NCBI GenBank assembly: GCA_964503775.1
Contig: CAZDBS010000003.1
Span: forward strand, 1 to 64,000
Direction of reading: 5' to 3'
Source of the DNA: CAZDBS01 sp964503775
GTDB lineage: Bacteria; Patescibacteriota; Saccharimonadia; Saccharimonadales; CAZDBS01
DNA: 64,000 bases
In this document: one piece after another, positions 15,510 through 23,307 of the stretch
Numbering within the stretch: position 1 is the first letter of the stretch
Layout: each line of letters opens with the position of its first letter
Program-made: the position numbers and the translations under genes
The notes under the pieces: model-generated
What the model saw: only the letters and a program-made list of their open reading frames with translations
Database searches by the model: none
What the model was told of the DNA's origin: nothing

Positions 15510-15803
15510 ATGTCCAAACTGAAAACCACCTACAGAGGGTCAGTGATCGTCGTTGGGGCCGGGGTAGCCTACGCCGCCTGGGACATCCGTCCGATCTACT
15601 ACAAGAGCCCTTGGCAGCGAGTGAAGTATATACTCGGTGCTCTCGGAGCTGTTGTAACTGTCGCACCGACCTGGCCAGTGTCGGTTCCTCTGCTGTTGCA
15701 CGTCATCAGCAAAGCCATGGATGACGGAACGAACGACAACGGCATCCACGAAGTACACGCCAACTCCCGAGCCTACTACTGGGAAGCTGGCATTCGCCAC
15801 TGA
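15510..15803 (+). CDS. Cassette B ORF 3: small membrane protein, 97 aa
   Basis: Start set by GAGGAG five bases upstream. Two hydrophobic stretches (about 10-24 and 39-65) surround IRPIYYKSPWQRVKYI; the C-terminal third is polar (DDGTNDNGIHEVHANS). The layout and the W-R...WP...DD pattern match cassette A ORF 3. Function unknown. Followed by two hairpins. Confidence 0.6.
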   Translation: MSKLKTTYRGSVIVVGAGVAYAAWDIRPIYYKSPWQRVKYILGALGAVVTVAPTWPVSVPLLLHVISKAMDDGTNDNGIHEVHANSRAYYWEAGIRH

Positions 15804-15825
15804 GAGCCAACACACCGCCGGGATT

Positions 15826-15862
15826 GGGGAGCTCTGTTGTGCACTCGGCACAATACCTCCCC
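15826..15862 (+). terminator. Cassette B nested hairpin
   Basis: GGGGAG/CTCCCC outer stem and TTGTGC/GCACAA inner stem, the same nested plan as at the end of cassette A, but without a T-run directly behind. Probably works with the hairpin at 15903-15970. Confidence 0.55.
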
Positions 15863-15902
15863 TCCCTGGCAGAACTACTCAAACTAGAAACTAGAGTTGA
15901 GA

Positions 15903-15970
15903 GACTAGAGATCAGGGAGGTACCTCCTTATACTCTAGTCCTGAAGTCCGGTCTCTATTTTTGCATTTTT
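15903..15970 (+). terminator. Second cassette B terminator
   Basis: GACTAGAG (15903-15910) pairs with CTCTAGTC (15933-15940), enclosing a GGAGG/CCTCC pair. A T-rich run (TATTTTTGCATTTTT) follows near 15956-15970. Confidence 0.6.
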
Positions 15971-16087
15971 CAGATCTGTGTAGAATAGCGGCATTCTTCT
16001 CATCTGCAACTGAGTAGTTTGCCTAACACTTAGCCAAAGCTGCTTTCATATTGCTTTATTGCAAGTTTATGAGATACTAACTTTCAA

Positions 16088-17170
16088 ATGACTGACCACC
16101 ACGATAGATCTGAAGTATTTAGATATGAATCTGGGCAAGAGCCTGAGCAATATCCGACGCTTTTAGAACGTCTTACACCCGATGAGATTGACGCCATTGC
16201 CGATGCTACCCAAAACGAATATAAATGCGAGGTTATCGCTCGTTTTGAGCTCGCTGATAAACCTCACCTGTCGATTCGTGAGGCACGAGATGGAATTAAT
16301 TCACTCATTGTCCAGAACGGCAACACCTGTCAGCCGACCACTACCAATACAGTGCGTGGGACTATAGTGCACTTCACCGATGCAGGAATCCTCGAGCAAG
16401 TATCTACACCGAACGGAAAAGAAAAGTATAGTTACTCTCTGACGCCACTTGGCAGACAAGCTGCTGCACTCGCAGGTAACTTGTTAGAGTTTGGTTTCCA
16501 AAACGATATACGTCTCAGAGAGATATTATCTGAGGGCAGATCTTCTGGAGAAGAAAGCTGTTCGTCTACATTAACGAGAATAGCCCTCATATCTACAATC
16601 TTAGCGGCACGCAAGAAAATGGGCATGAATGTTCCGTTAGCGCTTCTCGACCAAAGACAGTACGGTATATACACCCCGGATGTTGCTCGACTCCACGTGG
16701 CAAGTCTCGAGAAACTCAAGCTAGCACGCACCACTCAGAGAGGTAAATATAAACTATTCTCAGTAGACGGTCGCCAAGCTACAATTTTGCAGCAGCTAGT
16801 TGATATATATGCTCGATCGATCACGGGTGATGTCCCATCGTTTGAACGAGGCATCGCCAATCTTCGTCAATTCGGTGATGATCCTAAGATTACACCATAT
16901 TTACTCCAGAGAAGTGTTGCAACTTCACAAAGATATGAACCCTATGATCATGACAAATTTACAGGTGATGTAGTCAACTTCCTGAGATCTACATCAGGTG
17001 TCACGACGAGTGAACTTATAGCTCACCTGGGGCTAAAACAATTCACTTTCTGGAGTAGAGTTAGAGCTATTGAGGCAAATGGTGGCTGGCCAGTCTCCGT
17101 CAAAAGATCTAAGTTTGGTAAACAAATTATGTGGTCTGCGGGTACACAAATTTTTCTAACTGAGAGATAA
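16088..17170 (+). CDS. Putative regulator with three winged-helix-like domains
   Basis: A 360-residue protein of unknown family. Three segments look like winged helices: about 30-140 (ending YSYSLTPLGRQAAALAGNL, a typical MarR/PadR-like wing and helix), 155-235 (ISTILAARKKMGMNVPLALLD ... RGKYKLFSVDG) and 300-355 (VVNFLRSTSGVTTSELIAHLGL ... SRVRAIEANGG). No enzymatic motif or membrane span is visible. It follows the two small-ORF cassettes on the same strand and ends two bases from the convergent SanA gene. GATACT lies 9 bases before the ATG with TTGCTT 16 bases further up. Regulation of the cassettes is a guess from proximity. Confidence 0.6.
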   Translation: MTDHHDRSEVFRYESGQEPEQYPTLLERLTPDEIDAIADATQNEYKCEVIARFELADKPHLSIREARDGINSLIVQNGNTCQPTTTNTVRGTIVHFTDAGILEQVSTPNGKEKYSYSLTPLGRQAAALAGNLLEFGFQNDIRLREILSEGRSSGEESCSSTLTRIALISTILAARKKMGMNVPLALLDQRQYGIYTPDVARLHVASLEKLKLARTTQRGKYKLFSVDGRQATILQQLVDIYARSITGDVPSFERGIANLRQFGDDPKITPYLLQRSVATSQRYEPYDHDKFTGDVVNFLRSTSGVTTSELIAHLGLKQFTFWSRVRAIEANGGWPVSVKRSKFGKQIMWSAGTQIFLTER

Positions 17171-17172
17171 GA

Positions 17173-17847
17173 CTAATACTTTATCGGTTCCTGCTCGCCC
17201 AAATACGTCGCCTTGGGATGAGTGACATAAAGTTTGTAGGTCACGAGATTGATGCCAAATAGCTCCCTGATCGAATACTGTGGGATGAGCTTACTGTAGA
17301 TACTGAAATACCGACTCGTCCCCACCCCTACCGCATCAATGCCAAGCTTTCTACACGTAAATACCGCCCTAGGCATGTGATAACCCTGGCTCACAATTAT
17401 TGCGTCTGTGACGCCGTAGATTTGCTTGGCTCTATAGCACGTGTCATAGGTGTTGAGGCCATATGGATCCATGACAATATCACCGCTCGGTATGCCGAGC
17501 TCTATGGCATAGTCTTTCATGGCAGTCGGTTCATCATGATGAGCTGAGCTGGCATCACCACTCATGAGCAATTTCTTGACCGTACCAGCCTTGTAGAGAT
17601 CGACGCCTGTTTCGATACGCGCTTTGAGGATAGCTAATGGTTCGCCGCTCGGCTTCACGCCCCCACCCAATACAATTCCAACCGAGCGACTCGGTACCGC
17701 TTGCCCCTCAGCATAGACATGATGACGAACCGCAAAAATCGCATACGTAGGTAGGACAAATAGCACGATTATGAGCAGCAGAACGATTCCAAACAGATTC
17801 CTGATCCAATATTGCCGTGGCTTATCTTTGCTCTTACGCCTTTTCAC
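17173..17847 (-). CDS. SanA/YdcF-like DUF218 membrane protein
   Basis: A 224-residue protein with an N-terminal transmembrane helix (about 16-36) and a DUF218 domain: GIVLGGGVKPSGEPLAILKAR, LLMSGDASSAHHDEP, MKDYAIELGIP and VSQGYHMPRAVFTCRKLG. SanA in E. coli affects envelope permeability and vancomycin sensitivity; the biochemical activity is unsettled. GTG start; TACAAT lies six bases upstream, which predicts a leaderless transcript. Confidence 0.85.
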   Translation of the reverse strand: MKRRKSKDKPRQYWIRNLFGIVLLLIIVLFVLPTYAIFAVRHHVYAEGQAVPSRSVGIVLGGGVKPSGEPLAILKARIETGVDLYKAGTVKKLLMSGDASSAHHDEPTAMKDYAIELGIPSGDIVMDPYGLNTYDTCYRAKQIYGVTDAIIVSQGYHMPRAVFTCRKLGIDAVGVGTSRYFSIYSKLIPQYSIRELFGINLVTYKLYVTHPKATYLGEQEPIKY

Positions 17848-17853
17848 TTATCT

Positions 17854-17859
17854 ATTGTA
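17854..17859 (-). promoter_or_regulatory. -10 box, leaderless SanA-like gene
   Basis: TACAAT on the minus strand, six bases before the GTG start. Confidence 0.45.
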
Positions 17860-17873
17860 GCGTAATTCCAACC

Positions 17874-18437
17874 TCACGCAGAGTCTGTTCGAGTACTAAC
17901 AAACTCACTTACCATTTCTGAACGCTCATCGAGCGAACCCTCTAGCAAAACATACGGAACATGTAGAGTGGCAAAAAATCCTATGTATGCTTCGTGAATA
18001 TGTTGTCGCTCAATCCCACTCTCTTTTCTTATAGCATCATTTTCAAACGGTACACCCTCTGGGCTACAGAGATAGATCCGAGAATAGGACGGCATCACTA
18101 GTGCAGTCTTAAGTGCCAGCAATAATCCCCCTGATTTATCACCGGTGGAAGTGACATAAACTGCTGGATCAACTGCAGCACACCGATCAAGGTAGGTTAA
18201 TCTCGGCCGCCCCACATAGACCCGAGTTTCGTTATCAAGAGCTACATTCTGAACCCTCAATTGATGCATGAATTTAAACCTATCCGATTCAGGAATCTCA
18301 GGATGCTGCTCAAAGTACCTACGAGCGGCCTCATCAACAAACGCTACGGTATCATCACCCGCGTGTTCAAGTTTTTTCCGCTCCAAAAGTGCTGTCTTAC
18401 CGGTACAGCCAGCCCCAACAAATGCGATTCTAGTCAT
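17874..18437 (-). CDS. P-loop ATPase of the NadR/AAA_28 type
   Basis: A 187-residue protein with the Walker A motif GAGCTGKT at residues 8-15 and a kinase-like core (VAFVDEAARRYFEQHP, YLDRCAAVDPAVYV, MPSYSRIYLCSPEGVPFENDAIRKES). The pattern resembles the nucleoside-kinase-like NadR C-terminal domain and AAA_28 proteins, so a small-molecule kinase or thymidylate-kinase-like role is possible; the substrate is unknown. It begins eight bases after the glyQS stop on the same strand. Confidence 0.65.
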   Translation of the reverse strand: MTRIAFVGAGCTGKTALLERKKLEHAGDDTVAFVDEAARRYFEQHPEIPESDRFKFMHQLRVQNVALDNETRVYVGRPRLTYLDRCAAVDPAVYVTSTGDKSGGLLLALKTALVMPSYSRIYLCSPEGVPFENDAIRKESGIERQHIHEAYIGFFATLHVPYVLLEGSLDERSEMVSEFVSTRTDSA

Positions 18438-18444
18438 ACCCTAC

Positions 18445-19839
18445 CTACTTAAGCTTATCCGTAAGCTCATCTGTTTTTACTCTCTCCTGCTCGGTCGTAT
18501 CGCGATTTCGTACAGTTATAGTATCATCTTCCAGCGTTTGGAAATCGATCGTCACACAGTATGGCGTGCCTATCTCATCCTGGCGACGATAGCGTTTACC
18601 GATGTTTCCGTTGTCATCCCACATCACCGCGCCTAACTCTTGCTTCAGCATAGTGTAGACTTCGCGAGCTTTGTCCACTAATTCAGGTTTGTTTTTGAGT
18701 AACGGGGATACGGCGACCTTGATTGGCGCCAGATGAGCTGGGAGTTTGAGATATGTTCGCTTCTCGCCTCCTATTTCGTCCTCCGTATAAGCTCTGGTCA
18801 GTACGGCCATGATCGCCCGCTCCACACCGAAGCTTGGCTCGATAACGTGCGGGACTAATGATTTCGATCCATCTTTGTACCGATACTCCATACTCTTCTT
18901 GGCTTCACGTTGTATATTGCTGAGATCGAAGTCCGTCCGATAAGCTAGCCCTAGTAATTCTTTGCGCCCATGTGGGAAATCGAACTCGAAATCAATTGTT
19001 CGTTTGCTATAGTGCGCTCGGTCTTCATCTGGTACTTCAAGTTCATGTACCGATCCGTCCTGCAAACCAAGTGCCTTGCACCATTCATGCACTTGTGTCC
19101 GCCACATCTCGAATGACTCTTCCCATTTCTCGGGGTCGACGAAGTATTCGATTTCCATCTGTTCAAATTCTCTGGAGCGGAAGACAAAGTCTCGAGGGCT
19201 AATCTCGTTACGAAATGCCTTCCCTATTTGGGCGATACCAAAGGGCAGATCCGGATAGAACGTATCCACGACGTTCTTGTAGTTCGTAAATATTCCCTGC
19301 GCCGTCTCGGGACGTAAGTAGCTGACCGAGTTCGGATCGTAAGACATCAATTGGTATTTATCGGCATCACTAATCTCAACCTCATTGCCCATAGGATCAA
19401 CTGGCTTGCCCACGCGTTCTACTTTGCCACCTTCATATGAGGGACCGACAAACGTCTTGAACATCATATTGAACTGCCGAGCTTCCCCAAATGTTCCTTC
19501 TTTGCCACACGCCGGACATTTGCTGGTATCGATTTGGTCTTCCCGAAAACGAGATTTGCAGTTACTGCACTCCACCAACGGATCGGTAAATGTATCAACA
19601 TGGCCACTTGCTTGCCAAACTTTCTGGTTCATTAGGATAGCAGCATCGACACCATACATATCCTCTCGATCAGTAACAAACATCTTCCACCAGAGGTTCT
19701 CAATATTGCGCTTCAGCTCGAGTCCAAGTGGACCGTAATCCCATGTACCTGCCAACCCACCATAGATCTCAGAGCCCTGGAATATAAATCCCCGGCGCTT
19801 CGCCAAACTCGCAATATCATCGAGAGTTACTTCGGACAT
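18445..19839 (-). CDS. glyQS: Glycyl-tRNA synthetase, archaeal/eukaryal type
   Basis: A 464-residue single-chain class II GlyRS rather than the bacterial alpha2beta2 enzyme. A zinc finger with C91, C94, C108 and C111 is followed by motif 2 (FRNEISPRDFVFRSREFEQMEIEYF) and motif 3 near IEPSFGVERAIMAVL, with a C-terminal anticodon-binding domain (HLAPIKVAVSPLL). Catalyses glycine attachment to tRNA-Gly. TATAAT preceded by TG lies 10 bases before the ATG, so the message has almost no 5' leader. Confidence 0.95.
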   Translation of the reverse strand: MSEVTLDDIASLAKRRGFIFQGSEIYGGLAGTWDYGPLGLELKRNIENLWWKMFVTDREDMYGVDAAILMNQKVWQASGHVDTFTDPLVECSNCKSRFREDQIDTSKCPACGKEGTFGEARQFNMMFKTFVGPSYEGGKVERVGKPVDPMGNEVEISDADKYQLMSYDPNSVSYLRPETAQGIFTNYKNVVDTFYPDLPFGIAQIGKAFRNEISPRDFVFRSREFEQMEIEYFVDPEKWEESFEMWRTQVHEWCKALGLQDGSVHELEVPDEDRAHYSKRTIDFEFDFPHGRKELLGLAYRTDFDLSNIQREAKKSMEYRYKDGSKSLVPHVIEPSFGVERAIMAVLTRAYTEDEIGGEKRTYLKLPAHLAPIKVAVSPLLKNKPELVDKAREVYTMLKQELGAVMWDDNGNIGKRYRRQDEIGTPYCVTIDFQTLEDDTITVRNRDTTEQERVKTDELTDKLK

Positions 19840-19849
19840 AATGGTTCGT

Positions 19850-19855
19850 ATTATA
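19850..19855 (-). promoter_or_regulatory. Extended -10 box of glyQS
   Basis: TGCTATAAT on the minus strand (TGN-TATAAT), ten bases from the ATG. Confidence 0.6.
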
Positions 19856-19858
19856 GCA

Positions 19859-20542
19859 TTAACGATGAGTCTGCATCTGGACTAATCTCTGTAGTAAATT
19901 GTCGAGCGGTGGCAGGAGTTTATCTACTCCTTGCACGCGCTGTATAACTTCCGGCCCGTACTTCGATGCTAGACGCAAAACTTTGATATGATCCTCGACG
20001 TATATCCCCTTCTGACTCCTAACAAAACTCATGGCTTCGAAATCAAACAGGAACTTGTCCTTCTCGACATCCTCACCCACACTCAACTCTGGCATGTGCC
20101 CCAACGAATGCAGCAATCTAAGCCCGAACCACACCTTCACTACACCTAGACTAATCGACAGATCCCCTAAGGCTCTCATGGTTTGCTGCAGTACCTCGAA
20201 GTGCTCTACACCGCTTGCTTCCTCCGTCACTCGGTCCATGATTTTCAAGATTTCATACCCATACAGTGTGCGATCCATATTCTTGATGATGTCGCCATAG
20301 TGGATGATGAGCCGAGCGGATATCAGTTGATCGAGATTCTTGCGGCCCTGGAGTAGCGTTATGTCGCTGACAGAAAACAATTCTATCCCGCCGGCTAGTT
20401 TGCTTTTTACTTTGCGCGCACCTTTGACCATCGCCCCGACTTTGCCATGGGTTGGCGTCAAGAACGTCACTATCCGATCTGCTTCCCCATAATCCACTCG
20501 ACGAAGCAGGATGCCTTTGGTTCTGAATTGTGAGTTGTTCAT
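19859..20542 (-). CDS. recO: RecO recombination mediator
   Basis: A 227-residue RecO-like protein: N-terminal OB-fold (FRTKGILLRRVDYGEADRIVTFLTPTHGKVGAMVKGARKVKSK) and a helical C-terminal part. RecO loads RecA onto SSB-coated single strands in gap repair. The frame is open 55 codons further upstream, but the ATG at 20542 overlaps the response-regulator stop as ATGA and gives the normal RecO N-terminus. No RecO zinc-finger cysteines are visible. Confidence 0.88.
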   Translation of the reverse strand: MNNSQFRTKGILLRRVDYGEADRIVTFLTPTHGKVGAMVKGARKVKSKLAGGIELFSVSDITLLQGRKNLDQLISARLIIHYGDIIKNMDRTLYGYEILKIMDRVTEEASGVEHFEVLQQTMRALGDLSISLGVVKVWFGLRLLHSLGHMPELSVGEDVEKDKFLFDFEAMSFVRSQKGIYVEDHIKVLRLASKYGPEVIQRVQGVDKLLPPLDNLLQRLVQMQTHR

Positions 20543-20922
20543 ATTTCTACTGGTTGTGATTGACGAACAGTTCTGATGAGATCGGTCATCTTGGTGGTTG
20601 GTTTGTATAAATACGCTACGACACCTAGTCGCTTCCAATCCTCTGATGATAGTACATGCTGTGAGGGCGGGACAGTCGTCAATATAACCAGCGGTATGGT
20701 CGTCCAATCATGATGTGAGCGAATTTCGTTTATAAACTCCAGCCCGTTGTGTTCTCCAAGTAGTAGTTCCAAGATGATGACATCAGCTGGTCCATTATCG
20801 TCCAGCCAATCAACCGCCCCTTGGGCGTTGGAGACTAGGATGACTTTGTGGTCGTCTTCACGCAGAATCCTGGAGTAGAGTTCCGCTAACCATAGGTCTG
20901 GCTCTAACAACAATACTCGCAT
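20539..20922 (-). CDS. Stand-alone receiver domain with Asp to Glu change
   Basis: A 127-residue receiver-only protein. It keeps the acidic cluster (LEP-D), the Thr (ILTT, residues 82-83) and Lys107 of a CheY fold, but the phospho-accepting Asp is replaced by Glu52 in VIILELLLGEHNG. Glu at this place often mimics a permanently phosphorylated state. The ATG at 20922 overlaps the stop of the kinase-like gene (TGATG), which is better than the longer frame to 20976. Stop overlaps recO. An output partner is not visible. Confidence 0.8.
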   Translation of the reverse strand: MRVLLLEPDLWLAELYSRILREDDHKVILVSNAQGAVDWLDDNGPADVIILELLLGEHNGLEFINEIRSHHDWTTIPLVILTTVPPSQHVLSSEDWKRLGVVAYLYKPTTKMTDLIRTVRQSQPVEI

Positions 20923-21650
20923 CAGAACTCTCCGAGTAGGCTCAGCTGTGTACTGAGTGGTAGTTTGAGCTCCCACACCCTCCGTCCTCTTGCTCGCTTG
21001 ATATTGAACTGACCGCCGAGACCCTGCAACAAATCCTGTAGTATACGCACGCCTACTCCATGCACACCCGCAAAACTACGGAAAGTTTGTTCTCGGTGAC
21101 CAAGTGTTTCCATAGCCCTGGATAACTCCCTCTTCCCAGGCACCACTCCGTCATCTTCCAGTACAACCCTAGCTACCCCGCTCTCGCGCCTCATATGCAC
21201 ATGTAGTTCCGAGGCAGGTAGACTGGTCAGCGTCGATAGATCTACCAACGTCATAAAAGTCGATTTCAGTATTTGTCGATCGGCGATGACAAGTGCGTCG
21301 CGACCTCTGAGTCCTGATGTCGAGACAACTGTATGCTGGAGTCGCAGCGCTCTCGGCTCAGTCTCGCGCATGACGTCTCTGATGAGCATCGACAGATTGA
21401 CGGGTTCGAATTGCAAAGCAATCTGTCCGTGCAGAACTTGTTGCGAAAGTAGCAGACTATCTATTAACTGCAATAAGCGCTCACTACTGAGACTAATTCG
21501 CTTGAGGTATTCTTCCCTCACATCACGGGAGACTTTGCGATCACGTAGGTAAGACGCGACAGTTTGTTGATATACGAGCGGGGCCTTGAGTTCACGCGCC
21601 ACCGCCACTAGCAAACTTACGTCTGATTGGTATAGCTCATCTCCCCTCAT
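20922..21650 (-). CDS. Degenerate sensor-kinase-like protein lacking the H-box histidine
   Basis: About 242 residues with a HisKA-like helical hairpin and a C-terminal HATPase-like part. The H-box reads VARELKAPL with Arg19 where histidine is expected. The N-box (FMTLVDLSTLTSL) has no clear Asn, while EDDG and a glycine-rich VHGVGVRILQDLLQGLGGQF remain. Autophosphorylation is therefore unlikely. GAGGG seven bases before the ATG at 21650 supports this start; a frame to 21779 would overlap the upstream gene by 73 bases. No transmembrane or sensor domain in this form. Confidence 0.72.
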   Translation of the reverse strand: MRGDELYQSDVSLLVAVARELKAPLVYQQTVASYLRDRKVSRDVREEYLKRISLSSERLLQLIDSLLLSQQVLHGQIALQFEPVNLSMLIRDVMRETEPRALRLQHTVVSTSGLRGRDALVIADRQILKSTFMTLVDLSTLTSLPASELHVHMRRESGVARVVLEDDGVVPGKRELSRAMETLGHREQTFRSFAGVHGVGVRILQDLLQGLGGQFNIKRARGRRVWELKLPLSTQLSLLGEF

Positions 21651-21706
21651 CCAAGTTCCCTCTTTCGTGTCTAATAGTAGCACGCTGGTAGGATGAGCGG
21701 GTATGT

Positions 21707-22366
21707 CTATTTTACAAATGACAACGACTTGAGCACCGTGTTGTCGAAGTCGTTTTTGTATTCCGCTGACTCTGTCCATACTTTGAGAGTCTTGTCTCGC
21801 AGGGGCACCATCACCATACTTCCGACTATGTTCTGTTGCTCCAATTCACCATCGTAGCGTAGACCTTTTTCACCAGAATTTTCGTAGGGTGCCGCTTTGG
21901 TCTTACCTTGTTTTACCTTATCCTGAATCTGGTTCTGTGCTTGGTCGAAAGATTGGTTAACCAGTTCTAGGCGTAGAGCAAACTTCACGTCTTTGGTCGT
22001 AGTACTCGGCACAAGGTTGGGATGGACGAATACGTTGATCGGCTTGGACTCGTTGGTGTAATCGACGAAGCCACTCCATGTCTTCGGGTAGTTAAACTTC
22101 ACACTACCCAGCGATGCTGGGCCTTGATATATACGATTGGGCAATTTTTCACGTTCTGCAAATTCAGCCTCCAGCTGTTTCTTCTGACTAGACTGGGCTT
22201 GAGCTACTGCATCCTGTACTTTTTGGGCGACATTATCACGGTTGTCGGTGAAGCCTAAATACGCCCAAACTGCAAAGCCACTAACTCCTATAAACAATAG
22301 GGTTAGGATAACGATCGGGACGATGAGCACGTCCATGGCTCCGCGTTGCGAATTGCGAACATTCAT
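21707..22366 (-). CDS. Membrane-anchored protein of unknown function, 219 aa
   Basis: One transmembrane helix (about 14-37, VLIVPIVILTLLFIGVSGFAVWAYLGF) is followed by a charged helical linker and an extracytoplasmic domain with FNYPKTWSGFVDYTN, a pattern seen in exported PsbP/DUF-type beta domains of CPR proteins. No catalytic motif. The ATG at 22366 is preferred: an extended -10 (TGGTATAAT) ends seven bases before it, and the upstream 19 codons would then be untranscribed. Lies before the degenerate two-component pair on the same strand. Confidence 0.6.
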   Translation of the reverse strand: MNVRNSQRGAMDVLIVPIVILTLLFIGVSGFAVWAYLGFTDNRDNVAQKVQDAVAQAQSSQKKQLEAEFAEREKLPNRIYQGPASLGSVKFNYPKTWSGFVDYTNESKPINVFVHPNLVPSTTTKDVKFALRLELVNQSFDQAQNQIQDKVKQGKTKAAPYENSGEKGLRYDGELEQQNIVGSMVMVPLRDKTLKVWTESAEYKNDFDNTVLKSLSFVK

Positions 22367-22373
22367 AAGCGAA

Positions 22374-22379
22374 ATTATA
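22374..22379 (-). promoter_or_regulatory. Extended -10 box, leaderless gene 21707-22366
   Basis: TGGTATAAT on the minus strand; seven bases separate TATAAT from the ATG. Confidence 0.6.
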
Positions 22380-22394
22380 CCACGCTCTCGCGGG

Positions 22395-22883
22395 TCAGTT
22401 GTATTCATACAAAAATACGCCACTTTTTTCTCTCAGGGCTTTGCGTCCTGGGACTTTGAACGTGTAGCTTGCCAGGTGAAATGGTTTAGGGAGTTCGGTG
22501 TCGAGTTTGGTATCCAGACGCGACATAAACCTATCCAGTAGGAACACGAATACTCCATCAGCTCGCGGCAGCGACACACTCCAATAATTTGCGTAGCGGA
22601 CAGTCACGTGTTTGCGATATGGCCTGGTGCGGATCCAAGCAATACCAAACAGAAGAGGATTCAATTCATATCCGATAACATACAGTCCCCGCCTCGCAGC
22701 TGCGATACACATCGTCCCGTCACCGCAGCCCAGCTCGAGTAGTGTCTGGCCAGGCTTGAGATCCAGCAAATCTAGAGCAACCTCCCGTTGTCTCCTGAGC
22801 GTCGGCACATACGGTGCCCCGAACAAGACAACAAAAGCAAAGCTACAGAGCACGCCTAGTAATACCAGTAAAACTACCTGCAT
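22395..22883 (-). CDS. Membrane-anchored class I SAM methyltransferase
   Basis: A 162-residue protein: one N-terminal transmembrane helix (residues ~2-24), then a small Rossmann domain with LLELGCGDGTMCIAAARRG and VIGYELNP as SAM-binding motifs I and II. The fold beyond motif III is short. Substrate unknown; the membrane anchor suggests a lipid, quinone or envelope target. The ATG at 22883 is taken as the start instead of an in-frame TTG, because it follows the xseB stop directly. Confidence 0.7.
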   Translation of the reverse strand: MQVVLLVLLGVLCSFAFVVLFGAPYVPTLRRQREVALDLLDLKPGQTLLELGCGDGTMCIAAARRGLYVIGYELNPLLFGIAWIRTRPYRKHVTVRYANYWSVSLPRADGVFVFLLDRFMSRLDTKLDTELPKPFHLASYTFKVPGRKALREKSGVFLYEYN

Positions 22884-22887
22884 CGTA

Positions 22888-23100
22888 TCAAGCGTCAAAC
22901 TTCTTTTTTACAATTTCGATTTTGTTCTCGGCGGTTTTCAGATATTTTTCCAACTCTTTGGTAATCTCCATACCGCGTTCGTATTTCGCTATGGCCTGGT
23001 CAAGTTCGACTTCATCACTTTCAAACCACACCAGTATGGCATCCAATTCGCCCTGGAGCTTTTTGTAGTCTACTCTGATGTCAGCTTTTAACTTGGCCAT
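22888..23100 (-). CDS. xseB: Exodeoxyribonuclease VII small subunit
   Basis: A 70-residue helical protein with the XseB pattern YKKLQGELDAILVWFES then LDQAIAKYERGMEITKELEKYL. It wraps several copies around the large subunit to form ExoVII, a single-strand exonuclease. It overlaps a small upstream ORF by 20 bases, and xseA lies just before that. Confidence 0.9.
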   Translation of the reverse strand: MAKLKADIRVDYKKLQGELDAILVWFESDEVELDQAIAKYERGMEITKELEKYLKTAENKIEIVKKKFDA

Positions 23101-23305
23101 CGACTATACCATCCTCCCCCACATCTGGCCCCACAGACTCTGTGCTTATGCCAAGAATTATCAGTCTATCCAGTCTCTTTCGATGCTTATCAATCCCGTC
23201 CAATACTTCCAGCGCTACTAGGAGCTGGTCGGACCCTTCCGGTAACACAACACCCCGACTGCCCAATGAATCATCTCCAAAACGTTCGAAAGCCAACTCA
23301 GACAT
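23081..23305 (-). CDS. Small ORF nested between xseA and xseB, 74 aa
   Basis: AAGGGAG overlaps the xseA TAG stop and lies five bases before this ATG, and the ORF runs into xseB by 20 bases. The product is mostly polar with one helix (SDQLLVALEVLDGIDKHRKR). No family recognised. The ribosome site and tight packing suggest it is expressed and couples translation of xseB to xseA. Confidence 0.5.
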   Translation of the reverse strand: MSELAFERFGDDSLGSRGVVLPEGSDQLLVALEVLDGIDKHRKRLDRLIILGISTESVGPDVGEDGIVDGQVKS

Positions 23306-23307
23306 AC

